Source: Neptunomonas phycophila
GTDB lineage: Bacteria; Pseudomonadota; Gammaproteobacteria; Pseudomonadales; Balneatricaceae
Length of the DNA: 64,000 nt
NCBI RefSeq assembly: GCF_001922575.1
Contig: NZ_MRCI01000001.1
Coordinates: 434,001 to 498,000 of the forward strand
Reading direction: 5' to 3'
Each line of letters starts with the position of its first letter. The stretch's first letter is position 1. The notes below the pieces were generated by a model. That model saw nothing but the letters and a program-made list of their open reading frames with translations. It did not search any database and had not been told where the DNA came from. This document shows positions 46,048 through 55,743 of the stretch, piece after piece. The translations under genes and the position numbers were made by a program.

Positions 46048-46781
46048 TGCGCTGGCTGCTTGTGCTTTTGTCATTATTGCCTGCAATGGCGTGGTCTGCT
46101 GATGTTGGGATTCCGGCGGTTACGTTAACGACTGATGCTGATGGAAATCAGAATTATAGCGTAACCATTCAAATCCTCGCATTAATGACGATGCTGACAT
46201 TCCTGCCGGCTATCTTGTTAATGATGACGTCTTTTACACGGATTGTTATTGTTTTCTCCATTTTGCGGCAAGCTCTGGGCCTTCAGCAAACGCCTTCCAA
46301 CCAGGTAATGATTGGTCTGGCGCTGTTTTTAACCTTATTTATTATGACGCCAGTGCTCAATGAGGTTAATCAAGTTGCTGTTCAACCTTATTTAAATGAA
46401 GAATTAGACCCATTTGGGGCGGTGCAAGCGGCTAGTCAGCCATTTAGGGAATTTATGATGCACCAAACCCGAGAGAATGACCTCAACTTGTTTTTGCGTA
46501 TCTCGGGTACGCCAGATGTTAATACGCCTGAAGATATACCATTCACGGTTTTAGTCCCTGCATTTGTAACCAGTGAGTTGAAAACGGCGTTTCAAATTGG
46601 CTTTATGATCTTCATTCCCTTTTTGGTGATCGACTTGGTTGTGGCCAGTGTATTAATGGCTATGGGTATGATGATGTTGTCACCTGTGATTATTTCATTA
46701 CCGTTTAAAATTATGTTATTTGTTATGGTAGACGGTTGGGTAATGATTGTTGGGTCGCTGGTAGCAAGTTTTGGCTTGTGA
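46047..46781 (+). CDS. fliP: FliP export-gate membrane protein
   Basis: FliP is the core of the FliPQR gate. The 244-residue product has a cleavable signal peptide (first 18 residues, ending MAWSA) and four membrane helices. The motifs [28 protein letters not shown], here partly quoted as [18 protein letters not shown], and [19 protein letters not shown] are diagnostic of FliP/SctR. It is coupled to fliO through TAATG and lies ten bases before fliQ. Confidence 0.98.
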   Translation: MRWLLVLLSLLPAMAWSADVGIPAVTLTTDADGNQNYSVTIQILALMTMLTFLPAILLMMTSFTRIVIVFSILRQALGLQQTPSNQVMIGLALFLTLFIMTPVLNEVNQVAVQPYLNEELDPFGAVQAASQPFREFMMHQTRENDLNLFLRISGTPDVNTPEDIPFTVLVPAFVTSELKTAFQIGFMIFIPFLVIDLVVASVLMAMGMMMLSPVIISLPFKIMLFVMVDGWVMIVGSLVASFGL

Positions 46782-46791
46782 GTGAGGATAA

Positions 46792-47067
46792 ATGACACCA
46801 CAACTGACATTAGACCTTTTTGGCGAAGCGCTCTGGCTTGTCGTTGAGTTGGTGTGTGTGATTGTGCTGCCCAGTTTGTTGGTGGGTTTGGCTATTGCTG
46901 TTTTTCAGGCAGCGACACAAATCAACGAACAAACGCTGAGCTTCTTACCGCGTTTGTTAGTGATTTTAATGATCGTTATGGCTATGGGGCCTTGGATTGT
47001 GACGCGTTTGAGTGATCAGTTTAATCAAATATTTGCCATGATACCGGTTCTTATTGGTTCACCATGA
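46792..47067 (+). CDS. fliQ: FliQ export-gate membrane protein
   Basis: FliQ wraps the FliPR gate core. The 91-residue product has two membrane helices (about 15-38 and 51-72) with the motif AVFQAATQINEQTLSFLPRL between them, diagnostic for FliQ/SctS. It ends in a 4-base overlap with fliR (ATGA). Confidence 0.97.
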   Translation: MTPQLTLDLFGEALWLVVELVCVIVLPSLLVGLAIAVFQAATQINEQTLSFLPRLLVILMIVMAMGPWIVTRLSDQFNQIFAMIPVLIGSP

Positions 47068-47840
47068 TCGACTTGGCCCAGCTGAACATTGAAAACTGGG
47101 TATCAGCCTTCTTTATCCCTTTTTTTCGTATTGCTTCATTCTTAATGGCTATGCCTATGATAGGTACCCAACTAGTGCCTATGCGAGTCCGTTTAGGGTT
47201 GGCCATTGTAATGACGGCCGTTTTAGTCCCAGTACTGCCGCAGCCGCCCGTATTAAATGGCCTCTCTATCGATACCTATTTATTGATTGCACAGCAGGTA
47301 CTGGTTGGGTCGGCGTTAGGTTTTTCCTTGCATATCTTTTTCCAAGTATTCGCTGTAGGTGGGCAGCTGATTGCTAACCAAATGGGCTTGGGCTTCGCGT
47401 CTATGACAGATCCCGCGAATGGTGTGTCCGTGGTGGTGCTTGGGCAGTTTTACCTTATGCTGGTAACGTTGCTTTTTTTGGCAATGGATGGGCATCTCAT
47501 TATATTTAATGTGATCGCGACGAGCTTTGAAATACTGCCTGCGGCGGTGTTAAATTTTAGTTCTCTGCGCTTAATGGATATCGCCACCGCAGGCACTTGG
47601 CTATTCTCTGCTGCTTTGTTGATGTCTTTACCTGCGGTGACCTCGTTGCTGGTTATTAATTTAGCGTTTGGCATAATGACAAAAGCAGCACCGCAGCTAA
47701 ATATTTTTGCAATTGGTTTTCCATTAACCATGACGCTTGGGCTGGTCATTACATGGATGAGCTTGTCAGGGTTTTTGGGGCAGTTTGAAGTGATTGCTGA
47801 CCATGCGTTAGCGGTTATTCAGAGCCTCTTGGAGCAATAA
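47064..47840 (+). CDS. fliR: FliR export-gate membrane protein
   Basis: FliR completes the export gate with FliP and FliQ. The 258-residue product has six or more membrane helices and the motifs FFRIASFLMAMPMIGTQLVP, GFSLHIFFQVFAVGGQLIANQ and MGLGFASMTDPANG. The start overlaps fliQ as ATGA, and flhB follows after one base. Confidence 0.97.
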   Translation: MIDLAQLNIENWVSAFFIPFFRIASFLMAMPMIGTQLVPMRVRLGLAIVMTAVLVPVLPQPPVLNGLSIDTYLLIAQQVLVGSALGFSLHIFFQVFAVGGQLIANQMGLGFASMTDPANGVSVVVLGQFYLMLVTLLFLAMDGHLIIFNVIATSFEILPAAVLNFSSLRLMDIATAGTWLFSAALLMSLPAVTSLLVINLAFGIMTKAAPQLNIFAIGFPLTMTLGLVITWMSLSGFLGQFEVIADHALAVIQSLLEQ

Positions 47841-47841
47841 C

Positions 47842-48990
47842 GTGGCAGAAGAGACAGGTCAGGAAAAAACCGAAGAGCCCACCCCCAAGCGATTGCGGGA
47901 TGCGCGCGAAAAAGGCGACATTCCGCGATCGCGGGAACTGAACTCTACCGCTTTGCTTATGGCAGCGGCGGCCGCTATGTTGATGTTTGGTAGCTACACC
48001 GCTAGTCACATTGCGGGCATGATGATGTCAGGCTTTGAGCTTAGCCGCGAGCAGGCTTTTGATCCCCAAATGATGATTATTCAACTGGCGGCCTCGGTTT
48101 ATGAGGGTGCTATATCGGTTGCTGGGTTTATGGCCTTTGTGCTGGCCGCGGCATTGCTCGCTCCCATTGCATTGGGTGGTTGGAACTTTAGTGGGCAATC
48201 TATTCAGCCTAAGTTGAGTCGGCTTAATCCGGGCGCGGGGATTAAGCGGATGTTTTCAGTTAAAGCATTAGTTGAGCTGATTAAGGCGATTGGTAAGTTC
48301 TTGGTCGTCATGGCCTTTGCTGTATTTGTGCTAATGACGCTGCAACCGGAATTGTACGGCTTAGGTGCGCAAGATATACGAACCGCCATATTGCACGCGA
48401 CTGATATGGTGGCTTGGGCTTTTTTAATTATGAGCGCTAGCCTGATTATTATCTCAGCTATTGATGTTCCTTTTCAGTTACATGATTACAGCAAAAAGCT
48501 AAAAATGACCTTACAAGAGGTCAAAGATGAAATGAAAAATACGGAAGGTAAGCCAGAGGTTAAGGGGCGGATTCGTCAGATGCAGCGAGAGATTGCTCAG
48601 CGTCAGATGATGAAGGAAGTTCCCGAAGCGGATGTGATTATTACCAACCCGACACATTTTTCTGTAGCGCTTAAATACATGGCGGATCATCGAAATGCTC
48701 CGGTTGTTGTTGCAAAAGGCGCTGATTTTGTCGCGTTAAAAATCCGAGAAATCGGTAATGAATATCAAGTACCTATTCTTGAGTCCCCAGCGTTGGCGCG
48801 AGCTATTTATTTCAATACAGAACTGGATCAGGAAATACCAGCTGGCTTGTATAAAGCTGTCGCGCAAGTATTGGCTTATGTCTTCCAGCTCAAGCGCTAC
48901 CAGAAGCGTGAGGGAGAAAAACCTGTACGTCCCGCTGATCGTGAGCTCATTATCCCTCCTGAGTTGCGTACAGAAACTCCCTCTACGTAA
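47842..48990 (+). CDS. flhB: FlhB export switch protein
   Basis: FlhB switches the export specificity from rod/hook to filament proteins. It starts with GTG one base after fliR and has 382 residues. The N-terminus EKTEEPTPKRLRDAREKGDI is diagnostic. Four membrane helices lie at about 30-210. The autocleavage site NPTH is at 269-272, the same position as in Salmonella, followed by FSVALKYM. It interacts with FliK. A smaller homologue of its C-terminal domain is at 61248-61541. Confidence 0.98.
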   Translation: MAEETGQEKTEEPTPKRLRDAREKGDIPRSRELNSTALLMAAAAAMLMFGSYTASHIAGMMMSGFELSREQAFDPQMMIIQLAASVYEGAISVAGFMAFVLAAALLAPIALGGWNFSGQSIQPKLSRLNPGAGIKRMFSVKALVELIKAIGKFLVVMAFAVFVLMTLQPELYGLGAQDIRTAILHATDMVAWAFLIMSASLIIISAIDVPFQLHDYSKKLKMTLQEVKDEMKNTEGKPEVKGRIRQMQREIAQRQMMKEVPEADVIITNPTHFSVALKYMADHRNAPVVVAKGADFVALKIREIGNEYQVPILESPALARAIYFNTELDQEIPAGLYKAVAQVLAYVFQLKRYQKREGEKPVRPADRELIIPPELRTETPST

Positions 48991-49068
48991 CGCCGACCTA
49001 TCGCTATCTGTTTTACATTCGCGTAATCCGCAAACTGTTCTAATATTGACGCTATAGTGTTGTATTAA

Positions 49069-49084
49069 CGGCACAAAAATTGCA
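49069..49084 (+). promoter_or_regulatory. Sigma-54 promoter of flhA
   Basis: CGGCACA-AAAA-TTGCA has -24 GG at 49070-49071 and -12 GC at 49082-49083, correctly spaced. It lies 113 bases before the flhA start in the 206-base gap behind flhB. Confidence 0.82.
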
Positions 49085-49196
49085 ATTATTCTGGGTTGAT
49101 GTCAGCTATTTGTTGATAAGTAGCAAATCTTAGTATTTGTGATGTTTTTTTGACGTTATTGTGTTTGTTGTGTCATTTTTTTGACGAGAGGTTGGG

Positions 49197-51311
49197 TTGG
49201 ATAGAACAGCAGTTATGCAAAATATGCGGGGGCTGAGCCAAGGAAACTTAGGCATACCGCTGTTTTTGTTGGTCATCTTGGCGATGGTCATGCTGCCTAT
49301 GCCTGCCTTTTTATTGGATGTTTTGTTCACATTCAATATTGCATTATCCATCGTTGTGCTTTTAGTCAGTGTCTACTCACTTAGACCGCTCGATTTTGCA
49401 GTTTTTCCGACGATCTTGCTTTTATCTACTTTAATGCGACTAGCCCTGAACGTGGCATCGACACGTGTAGTACTCATGTACGGCCATGAAGGGGGCGACG
49501 CTGCCGGTAAAGTAATCGAAGCCTTTGGCTCTGTGGTTATCGGTGGTAACTATGTCGTAGGTATTGTTGTCTTTCTTATCCTGGTCATTATTAACTTTGT
49601 CGTTGTTACCAAAGGTGCAGGGCGTATCTCAGAGGTGAGTGCGCGTTTTACGTTGGATGCTATGCCGGGTAAACAGATGGCGATTGATGCTGATTTGAAT
49701 GCTGGGCTCATTAATCAAGAAGATGCCAAACAGCGGCGTCAGGATGTAACGCAAGAGGCCGACTTTTATGGGGCTATGGATGGTGCTTCTAAGTTTGTGC
49801 GGGGCGATGCTGTCGCAGGTATTTTAATTCTGGTTATTAACATTTTAGGCGGCTTGCTAATAGGCTTAATCCAGCATGACTTAAGTTTTGATGTCGCTGT
49901 TGAATATTACTCGCTGTTGACGATTGGTGATGGCTTGGTCGCTCAAATTCCTTCGCTTTTACTCTCCACGGCTGCCGCCATCATGGTGACGCGTCAAAAC
50001 TCGTCTAATGATATGGGTACGCAAATCATTAGTCAGATGTTTGGTTCACCTCGTGCTTTGATAGTAACGGCCGCTATTATGATGATTATGGGTTTGGTTC
50101 CGGGTATGCCGCATGTCGCTTTTCTATCATTAGCGGCGGCTTGTGGCGGAGCTGCTTGGTTCCTGATTCGCCAAAAAGAGCGGGCGCGCGTAAAAGCCGA
50201 AGTCGAACAGCAGATGAAATCAGAACCGAAAGCCTCCGAATCGCCTGATGATGCCAAGGATCTGGACTGGTCAGATGTAATGCCCGTGGATATGGTGGGG
50301 CTTGAAGTAGGTTATCGCTTGATCCCAATGGTGGATAAGCTACAGGGTGGACAACTACTTAATCGCATAAAAGGCGTGCGCAAAAAGCTGTCGCAAGATT
50401 TAGGTTTTTTAGTACCTTCTGTTCACATTCGCGATAACTTGGATCTGATGCCTGGAGCTTATCGCATCACTTTGATGGGCGTTGTGGCAGGCGAAGCTGA
50501 TATTTTTCCAGACCGTGATTTAGCGATTAATCCGGGACAAGTGTTTGGTTCGTTGAAAGGTGTTGAAGTAAAGGATCCCGCATTTGGTTTAGCAGCAACG
50601 TGGATTGAGCCTGGGCAGCGGGAGCATGCTCAAACATTAGGTTATACCGTTGTCGATGCCAGTACGGTGGTAGCAACACACTTAAACCAAATTTTACAGA
50701 ATCACGCTCATGAGCTGCTAGGGCATGAAGAAGTACAGCAATTGTTGGATATGCTGGCAAAAACGTCTCCCAAGTTGGTTGAAGACCTTGTGCCTACCAA
50801 ACTGTCTATTAGTGTGCTGTTGAAAGTGTTGCAAAACTTGCTCATGGAGCATGTACCGTTGAAAGACTTTCGCAGTGTGGCGGAGGCCTTATCTGATGCG
50901 GCCACTCGCACTCAAGACCCCGTTGCGTTGACGGCATCAGTTCGTGTGGCTGTCTCGCGCTTGATTATTCAAACGATTAACGGTCCAGAACCAGAAATAC
51001 CTGTTGTAACGTTAGATCCTAAATTAGAACAGCTGTTATTAGGATCGGTACAGCAAAGCCAAGGCAGTGACCAAGGGCTAGCGTTGGAGCCGGGTATGGC
51101 CGAGCGTTTACAAAACTCTTTGGTTGAAGCCGCACAAAAACAAGAAATGATGGGGCAGCCTTCGATTTTATTAGTTGCTGCACCGGTGAGGCCGCTCATG
51201 GCTAAATTTGTCAGGTATAGTGAACAGACAATACATGTGCTTTCTTATCAAGAAATACCAGAGAATAAAAAGATTACTATTGTGTCCACCGTTGGTGGGC
51301 AGGCGCGATAG
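49197..51311 (+). CDS. flhA: FlhA export-gate protein
   Basis: FlhA is the nonameric gate protein that receives export substrates and uses the proton gradient. The TTG start at 49197 was chosen because GAGAGG lies 7 bases ahead and because it yields MDR at the N-terminus, as in Pseudomonas FlhA; the next ATG is at 49215. The 704-residue product has about eight membrane helices in the first 320 residues, the FHIPEP region with RPLDFAVFPTILLLSTLMRLALNVASTR (only its first part is diagnostic: RPLDFAVFPTILLLSTL), and a cytoplasmic C-domain. flhF follows after 35 bases. Confidence 0.97.
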   Translation: MDRTAVMQNMRGLSQGNLGIPLFLLVILAMVMLPMPAFLLDVLFTFNIALSIVVLLVSVYSLRPLDFAVFPTILLLSTLMRLALNVASTRVVLMYGHEGGDAAGKVIEAFGSVVIGGNYVVGIVVFLILVIINFVVVTKGAGRISEVSARFTLDAMPGKQMAIDADLNAGLINQEDAKQRRQDVTQEADFYGAMDGASKFVRGDAVAGILILVINILGGLLIGLIQHDLSFDVAVEYYSLLTIGDGLVAQIPSLLLSTAAAIMVTRQNSSNDMGTQIISQMFGSPRALIVTAAIMMIMGLVPGMPHVAFLSLAAACGGAAWFLIRQKERARVKAEVEQQMKSEPKASESPDDAKDLDWSDVMPVDMVGLEVGYRLIPMVDKLQGGQLLNRIKGVRKKLSQDLGFLVPSVHIRDNLDLMPGAYRITLMGVVAGEADIFPDRDLAINPGQVFGSLKGVEVKDPAFGLAATWIEPGQREHAQTLGYTVVDASTVVATHLNQILQNHAHELLGHEEVQQLLDMLAKTSPKLVEDLVPTKLSISVLLKVLQNLLMEHVPLKDFRSVAEALSDAATRTQDPVALTASVRVAVSRLIIQTINGPEPEIPVVTLDPKLEQLLLGSVQQSQGSDQGLALEPGMAERLQNSLVEAAQKQEMMGQPSILLVAAPVRPLMAKFVRYSEQTIHVLSYQEIPENKKITIVSTVGGQAR

Positions 51312-51346
51312 CATGATATTAGACACCCTGAGCACGGATGACTGAG

Positions 51347-52843
51347 ATGAAGGTTAAACGAATATTTGCACCTGATATGAGACAAGCGATGCGCCGGGCC
51401 CGGGAAGAGATCGGTCCTGATGCTGTCATTGTTTCCAATCACCGTGTTGCGGGTGGTGTTGAAGTAGTTGCCGCTCATGAACATGAGTTTGAAGCAGCTC
51501 AAGCTGAGTTTGCTCGTGAGCAAGCCCATAAAAAAGAACGGGAAGAGCAGGCCGCGGTTCAAGCGGTTAAAACTCGCGCTGATCTAGATGAGGAGCTGCG
51601 CAGAGCACGTATGCGCATTGCTGAAGCTCAGGAGGGTGCTGGTGGTTCTAAGCCGTTGGCCGATCATGGTAGCCGTAACCGACAGATCGACCCAGACGAC
51701 GAAGAGGATCTTAAAATGATTCTAGAGTCGCTAAAACCTAAGCAAGGCACAGATGCAACGCCGGCAATAAATAGGCGGGTACCTAACGATACGCTGGACT
51801 GGATGGCAGATGACGATCTAGCTGATGAGCGTTTAGAAACGACTAAGCCTGATGCTTTATCAGCTACCCGAGATCATGTTGCTATTGAGTCCATGCAAGA
51901 TGAGATCAAACAACTTAAAGCCCTTTTAGAGCAGCAAATGCAAATTTCTTCCCGCAAAGTATGGGTTGAAGAGCGTAAGAGCCGCAGTGATGTGGCGAAT
52001 CATTCCAATCCTAATAGCATTGAAGGGAAGCTAGCCAAGCGATTTGAACGTGTCGGGTTAGGTGCAAAATTAACCGAGCATTTAATCCACTCAGTAGACC
52101 CTAATCTAGAGTTATCAAAAGCATGGCGCTCAGCATTGTCTCGGCTGACAGAGTCTGTGCCTGTTATGAGTGAAGACTATATATCACGTGGCGGGATGAT
52201 TGCTTTTGTTGGGCCGACAGGCGTGGGCAAAACAACCACTATTGGCAAGCTGGCGGCACGTTACGTATTGCAGCATGGTAGTTCAGGTTTGGCGATGGTC
52301 ACGACAGATAGCTACCGTATCGCCGCACATGAGCAATTAAAGACCTTTGGTCGTATTTTGGATGTGCCAGTACGGGTAGTTGATGAACAGAACACGCTAG
52401 AGGATGTACTCGCTTCGTTGCGCGGGAAGCGTTTAGTGTTAATCGATACCGCAGGGATGAGCCAGCATGAAGGCCCTAGCTTGGCGCAAAAAGCGATGCT
52501 TGAGGGCGTGTCGGTACGGATGAAAAAGTTGTTGGTCTTGTCATGCTCAAGTCAGCGTCAAGTTTTAGACGATGCGTACGATAACTATCATAGCATTGGT
52601 TTAAATGGGTGCGTGTTAAGTAAGCTGGATGAATCAGGTAGCCTAGGAGAGGCGCTGACATTGGCTGTTGAGCGCAACCTTCCCATAGCCTATGTAACCG
52701 ATGGACAAAAAGTACCCGATGACATAGAAGTTGCACAGCGCAATGATCTCGTTAGTCGTGCTGTTGTTACCGCTCAAAAAGCGCTGGAACGAGAACGCCA
52801 GCGCAGTGCGCCGGGCAGTTCCGCCCTTCCTTCCGCAAGTTGA
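51347..52843 (+). CDS. flhF: FlhF polar-flagellum GTPase
   Basis: FlhF is an SRP-type GTPase that places the flagellum at the pole. ATG 51347 (MKVKRIFAPDMRQAM) fits the family start; ATG 51338 is possible. The 498-residue product has a basic N-terminal B domain with a charged coiled coil (about 50-110), an N domain, and a G domain with GPTGVGKTTTIGKLAARY, DSYRIAAHEQLKTFG, LVLIDTAGM and SKLDESGSLGEAL. The pair flhF-fleN is specific to polar flagellates. Confidence 0.96.
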   Translation: MKVKRIFAPDMRQAMRRAREEIGPDAVIVSNHRVAGGVEVVAAHEHEFEAAQAEFAREQAHKKEREEQAAVQAVKTRADLDEELRRARMRIAEAQEGAGGSKPLADHGSRNRQIDPDDEEDLKMILESLKPKQGTDATPAINRRVPNDTLDWMADDDLADERLETTKPDALSATRDHVAIESMQDEIKQLKALLEQQMQISSRKVWVEERKSRSDVANHSNPNSIEGKLAKRFERVGLGAKLTEHLIHSVDPNLELSKAWRSALSRLTESVPVMSEDYISRGGMIAFVGPTGVGKTTTIGKLAARYVLQHGSSGLAMVTTDSYRIAAHEQLKTFGRILDVPVRVVDEQNTLEDVLASLRGKRLVLIDTAGMSQHEGPSLAQKAMLEGVSVRMKKLLVLSCSSQRQVLDDAYDNYHSIGLNGCVLSKLDESGSLGEALTLAVERNLPIAYVTDGQKVPDDIEVAQRNDLVSRAVVTAQKALERERQRSAPGSSALPSAS

Positions 52844-52856
52844 AGTAGATGTGCAC

Positions 52857-53672
52857 ATGAATAGTCACCACCCTGTAAAAGTCATAGCCGTCACTGGCGG
52901 TAAAGGCGGCGTTGGTAAAACCAACGTATCAGTGAACTTGTCATTAGCCTTGGGCGAGATGGGTCGCAAAGCTGTGCTGATGGATGCTGATTTAGGTCTA
53001 GCCAATGTCGATATAATGTTAGGGCTAAGGCCTAAGCGTAACATTAGTGATGTGTTGGCAGGTGAGTGCCGTTTGACGGATGTGATGTTAGACGTAAACG
53101 ACAATGTTCGGATCGTGCCTGCCAGTTCTGGTACACAAGCCATGACTTCATTAAGTGCTCACGAGCATGCTGAATTGATCTATGCATTTAATGATGTTGC
53201 CGATGAAATGGATGTGTTGATCATTGATACAGCGGCCGGTATATCTGATTCAGTGGTAAGCTTTGTTAGGGCGGCACAAGAGGTACTTGTTGTTGTTTGC
53301 GATGAACCAACGTCAATTACTGATGCATATGCCTTGATTAAACTACTCAATCGCGATTATCGTATGACGCGCTTTAGAGTTTTAGCGAACATGGTATACA
53401 CCGATACCGAAGGTAGGAGCATGTTTAACAAGTTACTTACAGTAACTGACCGGTTCCTTGATGTAACACTTCAATACGTCGGCTCAATACCTTATGATGA
53501 GAACGTTCGCAAATCAGTACAGCGACAAGTACCTGTACTTAAAGCGTTTCCAAAGAGTAAAGCCGCATTGGCCTATAAACAGTTAGCTACCCGAGTTGAC
53601 AGTTGGCCAGTGCAAAGTATGCCGAGAGGCCATTTGGAATTCTTTGTTGAACAATTGGTTCAGGGTGTTTAA
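52857..53672 (+). CDS. fleN: FleN/FlhG flagellar number regulator ATPase
   Basis: FleN (FlhG) is a MinD-type ATPase that limits flagella to one per pole and antagonises FleQ. ATG 52857 was chosen over earlier in-frame codons because it gives a product starting directly before VKVIAVTGGKGGVGKTN, as in Pseudomonas, and because the upstream frame overlaps flhF. The 271-residue product has the deviant Walker A GGKGGVGKT, DADLGLANVDIMLG and LIIDTAAGISDSVV. It lacks the extended FleQ-like N-terminal DQAxxLR activator helix seen in some FlhG proteins. It lies 14 bases after flhF and 24 before fliA. Confidence 0.95.
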   Translation: MNSHHPVKVIAVTGGKGGVGKTNVSVNLSLALGEMGRKAVLMDADLGLANVDIMLGLRPKRNISDVLAGECRLTDVMLDVNDNVRIVPASSGTQAMTSLSAHEHAELIYAFNDVADEMDVLIIDTAAGISDSVVSFVRAAQEVLVVVCDEPTSITDAYALIKLLNRDYRMTRFRVLANMVYTDTEGRSMFNKLLTVTDRFLDVTLQYVGSIPYDENVRKSVQRQVPVLKAFPKSKAALAYKQLATRVDSWPVQSMPRGHLEFFVEQLVQGV

Positions 53673-53695
53673 TTTTCGGGTCTGGAAGGGGCTCC

Positions 53696-54409
53696 ATGTA
53701 CAACCCGCAAGATACAGCGTCTAGCAATGATTTAATTCAACAGTATGCGCCGTTAGTTAAGCGTATTGCTCACCATTTAATGGGGCGTATGCCTGCGAGC
53801 GTACTGTTAGATGACCTAATACAGGCAGGTATGATTGGTTTGCTGGAGGCAGCCAAAAAATATGATGCCACCAAAGGTGCAAGTTTTGAGACCTATGCGG
53901 GTATCCGCATACGTGGTTCTATTATCGATGAGGTACGTCGTGGCGACTGGACTCCTCGTTCTGTTCACCGTAATGGTCGCCGAATAAACGAAGCTATCAA
54001 AAAAATTGAAGGAGAAACCGGAAGAGATGCTTCAGATTCTGAAATAGCGGCCGAAATGGATATTAGTGTGGCTGAGTATCATGATCTGTTGAAAGACTCT
54101 GTGGAAAGCCGGTTATTCAGTTTTGAAGAGCTCACTAGTTCAGACGGTGAAGATACACCAGGACAGCAAGTAACAGGGGATGACCTTGGGCCTAGCATCC
54201 ATGGTGAGAAAAATGCTTTCAAAAGCGCCCTGGCTAATGCGATCACGACATTGCCGGAGCGAGAAAAACTGGTCTTAGCGCTCTACTACGACGAAGAACT
54301 TAACTTAAAAGAAATAGGTGAAGTTTTAGGCGTAAGCGAGTCCCGCGTGAGTCAAATTCACAGTCAAGCAGCCCACCGATTACGTGGTCGACTCAGAGAT
54401 TGGCAATAA
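53696..54409 (+). CDS. fliA: FliA flagellar sigma-28 factor
   Basis: FliA directs RNA polymerase to late flagellar genes, here fliC through the promoters at 13889 and 13967. The 237-residue product has sigma region 2 with LVKRIAHHLMGRMPASVLLDDLIQAGMIGL-type sequence (core LLDDLIQAGMIGLLEAAKKY), RGSIIDEVRRGDWTPRSVHR, and region 4 with LPEREKLVLALYYDEELNL and VSESRVSQIHSQA. Its anti-sigma factor FlgM is not in the window. The 110 bases to cheY hold no strong terminator. Confidence 0.98.
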   Translation: MYNPQDTASSNDLIQQYAPLVKRIAHHLMGRMPASVLLDDLIQAGMIGLLEAAKKYDATKGASFETYAGIRIRGSIIDEVRRGDWTPRSVHRNGRRINEAIKKIEGETGRDASDSEIAAEMDISVAEYHDLLKDSVESRLFSFEELTSSDGEDTPGQQVTGDDLGPSIHGEKNAFKSALANAITTLPEREKLVLALYYDEELNLKEIGEVLGVSESRVSQIHSQAAHRLRGRLRDWQ

Positions 54410-54519
54410 ATCTTATCTCTGAGTAGCCATTTTCCAGAAAACTGGTCTAGATTTTAGTCAGGCTAATGTCACATTTAGTTTTTTGCTAGTGTGTATTTCT
54501 GAATTTGGGGGATGTTGTC

Positions 54520-54906
54520 TTGAAAAAAGACATTAAGATTCTTGTAGTAGATGATTTCTCTACAATGAGACGTATTATTAAAAACTTACTGCGCGATCTT
54601 GGTTTCAACAATGTTGTTGAAGCAGACGACGGTAAAACGGCCCTGCCTATTCTTCAGCAAGGCGGCATTCAATTTCTAGTGACCGATTGGAACATGCCAG
54701 GCATGACGGGAATCGATCTCGTTAAAGTAGTCCGTGCTGATCCTAACCTAAAATCAATACCCATCTTGATGGTAACTGCGGAAGCCAAGCGCGAGCAAAT
54801 AATTGCAGCTGCTCAGGCTGGCGTTAATGGTTATGTTGTTAAACCATTTACGGCCGCTGTGCTGAAAGAAAAACTCGAAAAAATCTTCCAGCGTATTGAT
54901 GGTTAA
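54520..54906 (+). CDS. cheY: CheY chemotaxis response regulator
   Basis: CheY-phosphate binds FliM and reverses the motor. TTG 54520 ([12 protein letters not shown]) was chosen because GGGGGA (54507-54512) lies 7 bases ahead; no ATG is available before the receiver core. The 128-residue product has aspartates 11 and 12, acceptor aspartate 56 in [11 protein letters not shown], threonine in MVTAEA and lysine in VVKPFT. It opens cheY-cheZ-cheA-cheB. Confidence 0.97.
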   Translation: MKKDIKILVVDDFSTMRRIIKNLLRDLGFNNVVEADDGKTALPILQQGGIQFLVTDWNMPGMTGIDLVKVVRADPNLKSIPILMVTAEAKREQIIAAAQAGVNGYVVKPFTAAVLKEKLEKIFQRIDG

Positions 54907-54929
54907 GCAGACCAAAGGTAGTTAGCACT

Positions 54930-55730
54930 ATGTCCGAATCAGATATTTCAATAGGTCTGGGTAACTTTGAAGATGGGCTTCGCGCCAAGGCTGAGGAGCT
55001 TATGCTGGCCACTCAGCAGGGTGACTTAAGCTCGGCTATGAACATTATCCAAGAGCTTCAAGAGTTCCGCCATCATGCCTTTTACAATGAAGTAGGCCAC
55101 TTAACGCGAGGTTTGCATGAGGCGATCAAGTCTTTTTCGGCCTCAGTGGATGTCGAACAATTCAGTAACATTGACCCTGGTGGTTCTATTCCCATCATGG
55201 AAGATGCGACTGAGCGCCTTAATTATGTCATTGAGCTGACAGAAAAAACGGCTCATGAAACCATGGATAGAGTCGATAAGTCTCTATTGTTGGTTTCCAG
55301 GATGGATGATCAGACTGACAGATTTAAAAACCTTTTGTCTCTCGTAGGTCAGCTAGAAGGTGAGTATGAAGGTCTTCGAGGTGTGTACGATAGAACCTGT
55401 CAGTTAGAGCAAGAATCAGCCGATACTGTTTCAGAAATGCGAGAACAATTAACCGAAATACTGGTTGCCCAGAGCTCGCAGGATCTATCTGGACAGTTGA
55501 TCAGAAAAGTAATAACGCTGGTAACCCAATTGGAAGCCAGCCTTGTTCATTTAGTAGAGATGGCCTCTAAAGTCGAAAGCATTAGCGGTGTTGAATCCTT
55601 AGCTAAAGAGCAAGTTCACAATAAAAAAGACCCGATTGCAGCAGAAGGTCCACAACTAGCAGGAAGAAATCCTGACGTTGCTACCTGTCAAGACGATGTT
55701 GACGATCTGCTATCGAGCTTAGGTTTTTGA
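54930..55730 (+). CDS. cheZ: CheZ phosphatase of CheY
   Basis: CheZ removes the phosphate from CheY. The 266-residue helical product has the active site QDLSGQ with aspartate 185 and glutamine 189 in a long helix. Its end, DDVDDLLSSLGF, is the conserved CheY-binding tail, joined by a flexible linker (about 230-255). It lies 23 bases after cheY and 13 before cheA. Confidence 0.97.
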   Translation: MSESDISIGLGNFEDGLRAKAEELMLATQQGDLSSAMNIIQELQEFRHHAFYNEVGHLTRGLHEAIKSFSASVDVEQFSNIDPGGSIPIMEDATERLNYVIELTEKTAHETMDRVDKSLLLVSRMDDQTDRFKNLLSLVGQLEGEYEGLRGVYDRTCQLEQESADTVSEMREQLTEILVAQSSQDLSGQLIRKVITLVTQLEASLVHLVEMASKVESISGVESLAKEQVHNKKDPIAAEGPQLAGRNPDVATCQDDVDDLLSSLGF

Positions 55731-55743
55731 TTAGGAGCTTCCT

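Noticed and set aside
54434-54445. CCAG-AAAA-CTGG after fliA
   Set aside because: A stem of 4 bp with no clean T-run is too weak to call a terminator.
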